A stretch of 64,000 bases of DNA from Rhodospirillales bacterium (lineage in GTDB: Bacteria > Pseudomonadota > Alphaproteobacteria > Micavibrionales > Micavibrionaceae): the NCBI GenBank assembly GCA_020638155.1, contig JACKJB010000001.1:930001-994000 (forward strand). Direction: 5' to 3'. Shown here one piece after another: positions 44,601-52,844 of the stretch. The notes under the pieces are model-generated. The model worked only from the letters and a program-made list of their open reading frames with translations, did no database searches and was not told the origin of the DNA. Positions within the stretch are counted from its first letter, which is position 1, and each line of letters starts with the position of its first letter. A program made the position numbers and the translations under genes.

Positions 44601-45549
44601 TCTCGGCGGCGCGCTCCAGGATGCTCAGGGTCGCCTGATCCCAGGAATCCGCCCCGGCCTGCGTTTTTTCATCGATTGTGCCGACGCGCTGTTCGATCTC
44701 ATCGGTCAGGGACACCAGTTTCTGCGCCTTTTCGTGTAGGGAGTCGGACAGGCGCTCGATGTGAAACTCGGTTTTCTTCGATACGCCGACGAAATCCCGT
44801 ACTTCGGCACGAAGCCCCTGCCGGGCGCGGCTGATCGCTTTAATCACCGCTTTGGATGAGGTCGTCAGTTCGGCGGCCTGCTGGCAGAGCTTTTCGATGT
44901 CTTTATTCACGCGGTTAGCACGCTCTTCGGACGGGAAGATGATGGATTGCAGCTCCATCCGCAGGGCTTCGGCGTAGCGCTCGATATCGGCACCACGCTG
45001 CAGGTAGCCAACCATAAACCAGAATAAGGCCACCGGGGCCAGAATCCCGCCCATCAGCCCGCCCAGCTGCGGTGGCGGCATCGATGCCAGGCCACCCAGG
45101 CCATAGGTCGTTAAGGAGAATACAGCCCCATATGTCAGCCATAGCACGGTAAACGCCATGCCGCCGTAACTCAGCAGTAAAGACCAGGGAGAGCGCTGGA
45201 CAGGCATCGCAGACGCGGATGTCAGCATGAGAACCCCTTCATCATCGACATCGTGTTCAATATAATCCCGGTCAGACCGCGTTGCGCGGATATCAAGGCT
45301 CAGCGCCTCTTCCTTGTCTTCAGGATCGGCATTCTCTGTTTCCTGCGGCGCGGCGGTAATGCGCAAATGTTTCAAGCCGGAGGATTTCTCTTTCAGGGCT
45401 TCGACTTTCATCGCCGTGACTTCGGGGATGCGGCTGGCCTGCTTATCGGCCAGTGTTCCTGATTTTTTATCAGAAACCGTATTTTCTTCTGATTTTTCAA
45501 CAGGTTCTTTATTGTCTTTATTATCGCGCATTGCCGACGATGATTTCAT
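41698..45549 (-). CDS. giant membrane coiled-coil protein, possibly TipN-like
   Basis: 1283 residues. A charged N-terminal cytoplasmic part of about 120 residues leads into two membrane helices (about 122-148 and 163-182), then about 1000 residues of nearly continuous helical coiled coil. Repetitive segments such as LSDSLHEKAQKL, AERLKNLSGDF and RADTI.SQI occur throughout. A conserved-looking C-terminal domain ends the protein, with TWKAFQKGDIGAFTRRLASM and FRSYVQRFLRQYEELHDQAI. The layout (short N-terminus, two helices, long coiled coil, small C-domain) recalls TipN, the Caulobacter polarity factor, but length and sequence differ. ATG 45549 has GGAG upstream. Confidence 0.6.
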   Translation of the reverse strand: MKSSSAMRDNKDNKEPVEKSEENTVSDKKSGTLADKQASRIPEVTAMKVEALKEKSSGLKHLRITAAPQETENADPEDKEEALSLDIRATRSDRDYIEHDVDDEGVLMLTSASAMPVQRSPWSLLLSYGGMAFTVLWLTYGAVFSLTTYGLGGLASMPPPQLGGLMGGILAPVALFWFMVGYLQRGADIERYAEALRMELQSIIFPSEERANRVNKDIEKLCQQAAELTTSSKAVIKAISRARQGLRAEVRDFVGVSKKTEFHIERLSDSLHEKAQKLVSLTDEIEQRVGTIDEKTQAGADSWDQATLSILERAAEMEAAMGRGADKILEAANDAGEKTKTIERHLSGSFDSLNTAVDSVAERLKNLSGDFDDHIKGLSEAADHVSDETSRLADTIESQIGGLEDVANRTLESMAKSSDTIKEHREALDGGAEEIAKQADRIADTINVSLGNLNDAADYMVSQTESLETRIDAQADRLRETVSTITSEAEQIEEAGVSAANKLGEAMGVALSGAESISGAVRRAVESLEKSTRSASEQADRMIASTREHVEQLNEAGEGNVEHIRSIVTMLEQSREQIEQASLLADEQVEKLSSAVEDQGERINVSTASMVERIKSVQESLEEPLKAMGSAVKEADFKHAQIEETLSKRVADLHEASDKAREGAEHIRNILRGQAQEISTFAGQISGHARTMNEQLGEQAGAVQDEVRESLASLEKVRDALETQAERLSSLADNAVGDVSRLEDQIAGRCKEVSSAASSAIADLRALDERLDDSTIRIEERSDKATGSVQSVIEALEQTAGGFEPIFTSALEKAQEAQVRFEALHENFEDSTSNNLERLKEIGVVFDERLETLRDGADQAASILKSSSDHMQERVVDIERAARSASDKMEEMESSLRDQSSDIHLLTDQALLKIENIQRVINEQFHELSESVGQAMAQIADVGEELTKSAQLIDDSTERAVERFDTASDKAREESENLNIASSKTVMLTEDLVAKIKGESDGLLQASKDNLAELKKAGDSFAMKAREVGEQMNAALKTSRDYSTELKRQAMVVAEASAESVDAISKSLTALTGRMEDIDSAASSVALTIDKSRQGLAEEAERLVTVSASAIKSADEASTTFSKQSNALFKAVQDAAHHTEKIRKEEWRAQRNAFMGAAKFIVESLHSLSVDLTRMQEGEVSEKTWKAFQKGDIGAFTRRLASMGDDMPMDKIRNKFASDSEFRSYVQRFLRQYEELHDQAIANDHGDLLASTFMSSDVGKLYQLLCTAAGRDPKTVREEKKAA

Positions 45550-45884
45550 ATCTACTCGCTCCACACAGCTTGGGGTTCTGTTCTGTTTTGTCGTATTTGT
45601 TGGAAGTGAAGCGTTATACACAGCCGTATATATCGCTGCAAGGCGCTAAAATACAGGCTTTTTGGCCGTATCTGTGGATAAGCCCGTCCAGCGGGCTTTT
45701 CCGCGCAAAAGCGCTTTTTTCAGATTCCTGTGGATGACTGTGGATAAGTTTTATTGATTCTAATTTTTTACTTTAATTTTTTATTTTATAATATTGTTTT
45801 ATTTGCAAAAAACAGAATCATTTAACCTTTCAAAAATTGTGCCCCCGGACAGTTTTTAGGGTTTGTTCTGGCAAAAACACACCT
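45550..45884. other. intergenic region with DnaA-box-like sites and AT-rich tract
   Basis: About 335 bases without a gene. TGTGGATAA occurs at 45673 and 45739 and TGTGGATGA at 45729; all three face the same way, and the last two are exactly ten bases apart. They are followed by about 60 bases of nearly pure A and T. Small hairpins with T runs (GCCCG / CGGGC; GCGC / GCGC) lie between. A DnaA-related regulatory region or an origin-like element is possible. Confidence 0.5.
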
Positions 45885-47357
45885 TTAACCCTTACTTTCT
45901 TTATTTTCTTTAAGGGTTTGCAGATAGTTTTTAAGATCCCGCTTTACCTCTGGTGCCATCAAATACAGCCCGATGATATTCGGAATACCGAGCGACAGGA
46001 TCATCGCGTCGGAGAAACGGATAACGTTTTCCAGCTGCGCTGCGGCACCAATCACGACGAACAGACAAAAGATCAGTTTGAAGGCCAGAATGATGATGTC
46101 TTTCTCCCCCACCAGGAAGGTCAGCGCTTTTTCCCCGTAATAATACCAGGTAATCAGCGTTGAATAGGCGAACAGCACCACGCAGAAGGTCAGAAGGTAC
46201 GGGAACCACGATACGGCATCGGCCATGGCCGCAGAGGTCAGTTCCACGCCGCTAACGCCGTCGGCGGTCTCATACGCGCCGGAAATCACGATAATCAGGG
46301 CCGTCATCATGCAGATAATCACCGTATCAACAAACGATCCCATCATCCCGGCAATCCCCTGCTTGGCGGGAATATTGGTCTGCGCAGCGGCATGGATGAT
46401 CGCGGAAGAACCAAGGCCCGCCTCGTTAGAGAATGTCGCTCGCTGCACCCCGGCCAGAAGTGCGCCGATAAAGCCACCGAGGCCGGCCTGAAAGGAGAAT
46501 GCTTCGCTGACAATAACGCCGAGCGCATGCGGCAGGTTTGCGATGTTCATGCCGATAATCACAATCCCGGCCAGCAGGTACAGCCCCGCCATCAACGGAA
46601 CAATTTTAGATGCCGCGCTGGCAATCGACTTAATCCCGCCGATAATGACGACACCGACAAGCCCCGCCATCACAAGGCCGAACAGCCAGCCTTTCCCGGC
46701 CAGCAGGCCCGTCTCACCGCCGGTGACCGCCATGACCTGGCTAAAGGCCTGGTTGGCCTGGAACATATTCCCACCGCCGATTGAACCGCCGATACAGGCC
46801 ACAGCAAACAAAGCGGCCAGAATGGGGCCGAGATACGGAATATTGCGATTGGCCAGCCCGTCGCGCATATAATACATCGGCCCGCCGGAAATCTCTTTCG
46901 GGTGAGCCGGATCGTGATGGTGGCGGTATTTCACGCCGAGCGTGACCTCGATAAACTTGGTGGACATGCTGAACAGGCCCATAATCGCCATCCATAGTGC
47001 CGCACCAGGACCACCCACCGTGATGGCCACGGCGACACCCGCAATATTCCCCAGCCCGACTGTGCCGGACAATGAGGTTGTCAGGGCCTGGAACGAGCTG
47101 ATCTGCCCGTCGGCGTCCGGTTCCGGGTGCTTATTCAGGGCAACTTCGACCGAATGCTTGAAGCACCGGATATTGATGAAACCGAAATAGAAAGTGAAAA
47201 ACAGCGATGCCGCCGCCAGCCACAACAGGATCAGCGGGATTTTAATCGGGTCGCCCGCAGCGTTTTCGATACCGGTATTTATGGTATAAAAAACAATAGT
47301 TTCTGCGACATCCGCCAGCTTGGAAAATGCTTCGTTGATACCGGAATCGATATTCAT
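45885..47357 (-). CDS. sodium:alanine/glycine symporter (AGCS family)
   Basis: 490 residues with about eleven membrane helices. Family signatures include SFQALTTSLSGTVGLGNIAGVAVAITVGGPGAALWMAIMGLFSMSTKFIEVTLGVKYR near residues 95-150, then GGPMYYMRD, and RATFSNEAGLGSSAIIHAAAQT in the second half. This is the AGCS/DagA family of sodium or proton symporters for alanine and glycine. It stands alone with a rightward-facing empty region on one side. Confidence 0.92.
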   Translation of the reverse strand: MNIDSGINEAFSKLADVAETIVFYTINTGIENAAGDPIKIPLILLWLAAASLFFTFYFGFINIRCFKHSVEVALNKHPEPDADGQISSFQALTTSLSGTVGLGNIAGVAVAITVGGPGAALWMAIMGLFSMSTKFIEVTLGVKYRHHHDPAHPKEISGGPMYYMRDGLANRNIPYLGPILAALFAVACIGGSIGGGNMFQANQAFSQVMAVTGGETGLLAGKGWLFGLVMAGLVGVVIIGGIKSIASAASKIVPLMAGLYLLAGIVIIGMNIANLPHALGVIVSEAFSFQAGLGGFIGALLAGVQRATFSNEAGLGSSAIIHAAAQTNIPAKQGIAGMMGSFVDTVIICMMTALIIVISGAYETADGVSGVELTSAAMADAVSWFPYLLTFCVVLFAYSTLITWYYYGEKALTFLVGEKDIIILAFKLIFCLFVVIGAAAQLENVIRFSDAMILSLGIPNIIGLYLMAPEVKRDLKNYLQTLKENKESKG

Positions 47358-47430
47358 CCTAATCCCCTGATAAATTTATGTTCTGGCGACAGGATAGGCG
47401 GCGGTCAGGCAGCGCGCAACCGTCTACGAA

Positions 47431-47919
47431 CTATTGTTCACAGATAGGTTGGGAGACCGGGTGGGACGGGTAAATGGTCGAGGCCCATTTCTTCAGGTCC
47501 GTCCGGTTCATGGATGAGGCCTTGAAGATCCGCCCTGCATACCGGTTGCAGAACTGATCCGGCTTCATACGGGCGGCGCTGTTGGAAATCGAGTTTGCCA
47601 TCGTCGTCCGCAGCGTATTCAGGGAGGCTTCGGGATTGGCATCACCGCGCTTTTTAAAATAGCCAAGCAGCTCGTTCTCATAAGCGGCAAAGATATCGAC
47701 GTTATCACGGGTGAACTTGTTGTATTTGCGGTACAGGTTTGTTCCATCTGTAAAGCGCATATTCACGCAATTCAGGCCGATCACCATCAGCTCGCTATGG
47801 ATCCGCAGCCCCTGCTCCGCTTCGGCCTGTGACTGCGTATAGCAGGACTTTGCGGCGAAGGCCGGACCTGCGCTGATAACCAATGCCAGAACTGTACTCA
47901 ATAAAATTCGTTTCACCAT
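47431..47919 (-). CDS. exported hypothetical protein with cysteines
   Basis: 162 residues, not recognised. The N-terminus MVKRILLSTVLALVISAGPAFAAKSC is a cleavable signal peptide (AFA/AKS). The mature protein is mostly helical with four cysteines (AKSCY, LNCVN, QFCNR, PICEQ) that could form two disulfides. It overlaps the stop of the upstream dehydrogenase gene by one base (TAATG), so they form an operon. Periplasmic location is likely. Confidence 0.75.
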   Translation of the reverse strand: MVKRILLSTVLALVISAGPAFAAKSCYTQSQAEAEQGLRIHSELMVIGLNCVNMRFTDGTNLYRKYNKFTRDNVDIFAAYENELLGYFKKRGDANPEASLNTLRTTMANSISNSAARMKPDQFCNRYAGRIFKASSMNRTDLKKWASTIYPSHPVSQPICEQ

Positions 47920-48857
47920 TACGCTGCCACCGGAGTTTTCAAGGGTTCACCGTTAAAATGTGCCAATATGTTATCTATGACGAGTTGCCCCATCTTAGCA
48001 CGGGTCTCGACCGTTGCGCTGCCGATATGTGGCAAGAGGACAACATTATCCATAGAAAAAAGCGCTTCGGGCACATGCGGTTCATTGTCATAAACATCAA
48101 GCGCCGCGCCTGCAATGTTTTTATTGCTTAAGGCGACCAAAAGCGCGTCCTGATCGACAACCGATCCCCGGGCGACATTCACCAGGAATCCATGAGGGCC
48201 GAGCGCTCTTAATACGTTTTCGTTCACAATATGCTGCGTTTCCGGGCCTCCGGCGCAGGACAGGATCAGGTAATCGACATCCCGCGCCATCTCTTCGAGC
48301 TGCGGATAAAAACGGTACGGAACATCTTTTTCATGGCGGCCATGATATGCCACAGACACATCAAAAGCGCTCACCCGGTCGGCAATTGCCTGCCCGATCC
48401 TGCCCAGCCCTACAATCCCGGCGGTTTTACCACCCAGCGAGGTGCCCAGCGGCAGCGGGCCATTCAACCACTTGCCAACGCGGACATAAGCATCGCCTTC
48501 AACAACCCTGCGGGAAACCGCCAGAAGCAAGGCCAGCGCTGTATCTGCCGTATCGGCCGTCAGCAGGTCCGGGGTATTCGTGACCACAACGCCCCGCCCT
48601 GTGGCCGCCCGCACGTCGATATTATCGTAGCCCACGCCAAAGGTGCTGATGATCTCAAGGTTCGGCAGGGCTTCGATCATTTTGGCGCTCACGCCCCGGT
48701 TATAGCTGGAGACGATCGCGACAATGTCGTTTGCGCGGTCTTTAATCATCTGGTCGGGGTCTTTTTCCTGCCACAGGCGGATCAGCTCGAACTGTTCTTC
48801 CAGCTGTTCCAGTCCTAACGGGGGCATGTTGTGAAGTGCCAAAATCGCTTTTGCCAT
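47919..48857 (-). CDS. 2-hydroxyacid dehydrogenase (glyoxylate/hydroxypyruvate reductase-like)
   Basis: 312 residues. The NAD(P)-binding motif is GKTAGIVGLGRIGQAIADR. The three catalytic residues are in place: Arg in NVARGSVVDQDALL, Glu in YDNEPHVPEAL, His in VVLLPHIGSATVETR. The family reduces 2-oxo acids such as glyoxylate or hydroxypyruvate. N-terminal QIEL-like part and dimerisation segment look normal. The exported hypothetical gene follows with a one-base overlap. Confidence 0.92.
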   Translation of the reverse strand: MAKAILALHNMPPLGLEQLEEQFELIRLWQEKDPDQMIKDRANDIVAIVSSYNRGVSAKMIEALPNLEIISTFGVGYDNIDVRAATGRGVVVTNTPDLLTADTADTALALLLAVSRRVVEGDAYVRVGKWLNGPLPLGTSLGGKTAGIVGLGRIGQAIADRVSAFDVSVAYHGRHEKDVPYRFYPQLEEMARDVDYLILSCAGGPETQHIVNENVLRALGPHGFLVNVARGSVVDQDALLVALSNKNIAGAALDVYDNEPHVPEALFSMDNVVLLPHIGSATVETRAKMGQLVIDNILAHFNGEPLKTPVAA

Positions 48858-48914
48858 GGGCCTACTGCTTTTTCTTGATTTAAACGCCAGTTCCGTGGTT
48901 TATAACGCCCTATC

Positions 48915-50258
48915 ATGACGAACGCAAAGCACAAAAAACTGTTTATCAAAACCTGGGGCTGCCAGATGAATGTCTATGACAGCAACAGGATGGCCGATGT
49001 CCTGGCGCCGCTTGGGTATAAGCCTGTGGACACCCCTGAGGATGCCGATATGGTGATCCTGAATACCTGCCATATTCGCGAAAAAGCGACGGACAAGGTC
49101 TTTTCCGAGCTGGGGCGTCTGCGGGAGCATATGGAAGACAAAAAAGCCAAGGGCGGACGGATGCTGATGGCTGTTGCCGGCTGCGTGGCGCAGGCCGAGG
49201 GCGATTTCATCATGCAGCGCGCGCCGTATGTGGATATGGTGTTCGGGCCGCAAACCTATCACGAACTGCCGCAAATGGTTATGAAAGCCACGGGTGAGCG
49301 GGTTGTGAATACCGATATGCCGTCCGATTCCAAATTCGATCACCTGCCGCAGGAAAACGACAATCAGGGCGTGACCGCCTTCCTGTCAATTCAGGAAGGG
49401 TGCGATAAATTCTGCACGTTTTGCGTAGTGCCATATACACGTGGCGCTGAATATTCACGTAATATCAAAGGAATATCTGAAGAAGCTAAAAAATTAGTTG
49501 ATGTTGGGGCGCGGGAAATTACCCTACTCGGCCAGAATGTGAATGCCTATCACGGCGAAGACGCACAGGGCCGTACGGTCGGTCTGGGCGGGCTGATCGC
49601 TGCGCTGGCGGAGATCGACGGGCTGGAACGCATTCGGTACACAACATCGCATCCCCGTGACATGGATCAGGAATTGATCGATGCGCACAAGGATATCCCC
49701 AAACTTATGCCCTTCCTGCACTTGCCGATCCAAAGCGGGTCCGACCGCATTTTGAAGGCGATGAACCGCCAGCATACGGCCGATACTTACCGCGACATCA
49801 TTGCCGATATCAAAAAAGCCCGCCCGGACATCGCGATGTCTTCGGACTTTATTGTTGGCTTCCCCGGTGAAAGCGACGAGGATTTCGAAGATACGATGCA
49901 AATCGTGCGCGATGTCACGTACGCGTACGCCTATTCGTTTAAATACAGCCCCCGCCCCGGCACTCCCGCCGCCAATATGGCCGGGCAGATCCATGACAAG
50001 GTTAAAATAGAGCGCATTATGCGCCTGCAAGCGCTTCTGAACGAGCAGCAGCTTGATTTTAATAACAAAACCGTTGGCAAGACTGTTCCGGTCCTGTTCG
50101 ACCGCAAGGGCGTCAAGGACGGGCAGCTCCATGGCCGGACCCCGTATAACCAGGCTATTCACGTCAAAGCGCCTGAGCGCTTGTTCGGACAGGTTGTTAT
50201 GGCCGAAGTGACAGAGGGGAATTCAAATTCTCTTACCGGAAATGTTGCAATATTCTGA
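48915..50258 (+). CDS. miaB: tRNA-2-methylthio-N6-dimethylallyladenosine synthase
   Basis: 447 residues, the normal length. The N-terminal cluster-binding domain has TWGCQMNVYDSNRM, NTCHIREKA and VAGCVAQAEG. The radical SAM cluster motif is CDKFCTFCVVPYTRG near residue 160. A TRAM-like C-terminus ends the protein. It methylthiolates i6A37 of tRNAs reading UNN codons. It opens the conserved alphaproteobacterial block that ends at infB. No strong Shine-Dalgarno precedes the ATG. Confidence 0.97.
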   Translation: MTNAKHKKLFIKTWGCQMNVYDSNRMADVLAPLGYKPVDTPEDADMVILNTCHIREKATDKVFSELGRLREHMEDKKAKGGRMLMAVAGCVAQAEGDFIMQRAPYVDMVFGPQTYHELPQMVMKATGERVVNTDMPSDSKFDHLPQENDNQGVTAFLSIQEGCDKFCTFCVVPYTRGAEYSRNIKGISEEAKKLVDVGAREITLLGQNVNAYHGEDAQGRTVGLGGLIAALAEIDGLERIRYTTSHPRDMDQELIDAHKDIPKLMPFLHLPIQSGSDRILKAMNRQHTADTYRDIIADIKKARPDIAMSSDFIVGFPGESDEDFEDTMQIVRDVTYAYAYSFKYSPRPGTPAANMAGQIHDKVKIERIMRLQALLNEQQLDFNNKTVGKTVPVLFDRKGVKDGQLHGRTPYNQAIHVKAPERLFGQVVMAEVTEGNSNSLTGNVAIF

Positions 50259-50323
50259 AAAATAAACTATAACCTTTGCTTTATGACAAAAAGGATTCAA
50301 CCCTTTACAAGCAAAGGCCCTGC

Positions 50324-52753
50324 ATGAGTACTGCGCCCGAATATACCGTAAATCTGGAATATAAACCTGCCCCGCTGCTACAGCGCGCTTATGACGCTAT
50401 TCAAAACGCGTTTCCCAGGGGCAGCATCAGAATTTCGTATGGGTCCGACCAAACCTATACGCAGGCCTATGTAGAGAAATATCAAGCCCCCCTAACGCAT
50501 ATGGCGATTTTGGCGGAGCTGGCTTATACAAACGGTAAACTGGACAAGTCGACCATCGACTCCATCATTGAGGAAAACCTCCCAATAACCCTGCTCCCTG
50601 AAGACAAGCAGAAAAGCCGCCAAATCCTCAAAAGAACTTTGTCCGTAAAAGACGAATTATCACCGCAGCAATGTCAGAAACTGGCTGAAGCACTGGATTT
50701 CTTTAAAGAAAAAGAAAACGTGATCGTCAATTACGACCGACAAGCCGGCCAAATCCATTATGAAGCCAAACAAGAGGATGTATTGAAGGCATTGGAAGCG
50801 ACCATACCAGCGATCGTCCGCACCCTGCGGCAGCAGGACAACATAGACCGCAACGAGGTCCGGAAAACTTTCAAGCAGCAATATACTGCGAATGTCCGCA
50901 GCAGCCGCACCAAAGCAAAGGAAAGAATCAACGCTGCCAAAAAAGTCCGTATCAGCGGGCATAAAATGGAAGTCCTGACAGAGCTGGAAGGGCAGGAACT
51001 GATCTCGCTGGCTTTTGAAGCACTGGATAACAACAGAAGCGCAAAAGCTTTCCGCACCCAATTTTCGAAGTTTGGCGGAGCCGTGGTCCCGGTTCATAAG
51101 GACGATGGAACACCGGCTTTTGAGGTTTACTTCCCTATCTACGTCAACTCACAGGAGACAGAAAAAGGAGAGCATGTCCGGCAGCACCTCCATCGCGCTC
51201 TGAAGCAACTGGCCAAGGATTTTGCTACCGGCAACCACCGCTTTATCAGCGAAAAGCTGGCCGAAGATGCGATTTCCCAGACCAGAAAAGATGCTCCTGC
51301 ACCGGTAAAATCAACGACAACAACACAACAAAAAGCGCAAGGCCGCCGTCTGAACCATTTCACCGTGGCCCTGGATTCGCTCAACAGCAAGCCGGCAAAC
51401 GACTTCGCGGAATACCTGTTGCATGACAACCGCGCTTCTGCCTTACAAGCCTTCGCCGAACGCGAAGACCTGGCGTTCACGGTTCGGGTCAAAAAAGCGC
51501 AAGACGGGCCGCACCGCTTTGAACTGACGTTTAATACCGATTCCGAGAATATGAGTATGAGCCAGATGACCCTGGCGCATTACCTGCTGGCCCGCCTGCG
51601 AATGAAATGGGAAGACGGCAAGAAAATCGACAAGGCTTTCGTTCGCGAGTTCCTTGAGACAGCCCTGTGGGATATCCAGCACGAATACTCCCAGAATGCG
51701 CTCGGCGATAAAATCTCAACCGTGTTTACAAAGGTTGCCGGCCAAGACCGCCTGTCTTTTTCGATGAAAGAACCGGAAGCTAAGGAAGACGGGAAACCCG
51801 CGGAAGAACCGGAAGTAAACCTGGTCCAAGTCACGAGTTACAGCGGCAACCGGCACGCCAACCCGGTTGAGTTTACCCTGGCGCCATGGGAAGAAGATGA
51901 AGACGGCCTGTTCATCAGGGAAACCGACAGTCTTGGTAAGGAAACCAAGATTTACCCGACCAAGAACCAGCTTAAATATATCGAAGCCCTGCGGAACCAG
52001 GATGTGCAATCAATCCTGCTGCATGGTGAAACCGGGACCGGTAAAACATACTGGGCGGCTCGGGTAGCACTTGAAATGCTGCAGCATGGCGCGATTAACA
52101 AGTTTTTCTATGAGCGCGCTACGGTTACCGTCGGCCGCCGCCAGTTCAACCCTTACCGCAAGGGTGGCGACACCTCGATTTATTCCAAAGTGCTGGAAGA
52201 CGCGATTAAAAAGCATCTGGGCCACGGCGACCTTGAAAAAGGCGAAGACACGTTCAATGCCCTGACCAAAATGAATATGCTGGAGCGTTACGACCAGATG
52301 TACCGCCGGGGCGATAACCTTGACGGCGCGTTCCTGCTGCTTGATGAGGCGCAGGGCAAGGATGAGGAGGAAATCTTCCACATCATCAGCCGTCCGAAAG
52401 GTAACAGTAAAGTTGTGCTGGTTGGTGACCACAAACGCCAGAACGATCTCGGCGAAATGTCCGGCTTTGCCCGCGAATTCAAGATTTTCAGTGATCCTAA
52501 AATCACACAGGAAGCCGTGCGCCGCCTGAAGAAAATGGGGATCGAGATCGACAGCGGCTGCGTCCGGACGATGACGATGGGCGTTGAAGATATTTCCCGT
52601 TCCCCTTACACCGCCTATATTGTGGCGGCTCATGATATTTTCGATGAGCTTTATGGTGAGACAGAGAACACCCCGGCAAACGACCATGCAGAGCAGCCCC
52701 ATCCTTCGGACCGCTACGCAACAGGCCCTAAAATCCCTGGCCGCGACCGATGA
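50324..52753 (+). CDS. giant PhoH-like ATPase with four N-terminal KH-like modules
   Basis: 809 residues. The C-terminal third is a PhoH-type P-loop ATPase: YPTKNQLKYIEALRNQDVQSILLHGETGTGKTYWAARVAL (Walker A near 570), AFLLLDEAQGKDEEEIFHII (Walker B near 668) and VVLVGDHKRQNDLGEMSG. The N-terminal 540 residues contain about four divergent copies of a beta-beta-helix unit ending in a G/N-K-(I/L/V)-D-(K/R)-x2-(V/I) segment: NGKLDKSTIDSII, QDNIDRNEVRKTF, a weaker third near residue 250-317, and GKKIDKAFVREFL. The next gene, ordinary phoH, has one such unit (GQDVDKHTVDSAL). The frame extends to a TTG; ATG 50324 after AAAGG is preferred. Confidence 0.75.
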   Translation: MSTAPEYTVNLEYKPAPLLQRAYDAIQNAFPRGSIRISYGSDQTYTQAYVEKYQAPLTHMAILAELAYTNGKLDKSTIDSIIEENLPITLLPEDKQKSRQILKRTLSVKDELSPQQCQKLAEALDFFKEKENVIVNYDRQAGQIHYEAKQEDVLKALEATIPAIVRTLRQQDNIDRNEVRKTFKQQYTANVRSSRTKAKERINAAKKVRISGHKMEVLTELEGQELISLAFEALDNNRSAKAFRTQFSKFGGAVVPVHKDDGTPAFEVYFPIYVNSQETEKGEHVRQHLHRALKQLAKDFATGNHRFISEKLAEDAISQTRKDAPAPVKSTTTTQQKAQGRRLNHFTVALDSLNSKPANDFAEYLLHDNRASALQAFAEREDLAFTVRVKKAQDGPHRFELTFNTDSENMSMSQMTLAHYLLARLRMKWEDGKKIDKAFVREFLETALWDIQHEYSQNALGDKISTVFTKVAGQDRLSFSMKEPEAKEDGKPAEEPEVNLVQVTSYSGNRHANPVEFTLAPWEEDEDGLFIRETDSLGKETKIYPTKNQLKYIEALRNQDVQSILLHGETGTGKTYWAARVALEMLQHGAINKFFYERATVTVGRRQFNPYRKGGDTSIYSKVLEDAIKKHLGHGDLEKGEDTFNALTKMNMLERYDQMYRRGDNLDGAFLLLDEAQGKDEEEIFHIISRPKGNSKVVLVGDHKRQNDLGEMSGFAREFKIFSDPKITQEAVRRLKKMGIEIDSGCVRTMTMGVEDISRSPYTAYIVAAHDIFDELYGETENTPANDHAEQPHPSDRYATGPKIPGRDR

Positions 52754-52844
52754 TTAAAAATTGCCCTAACCCTCTGAATCTGCGATAATAAAAGTATCTG
52801 GATATGTGAGGTCAGAAATTACAGAACAGTCCCAACAGGAACGT

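Noticed and set aside
45673..45747. Calling the DnaA-box cluster a replication origin
   Set aside because: Three sites without dnaA, parAB or skew data are insufficient; it is reported only as origin-like.
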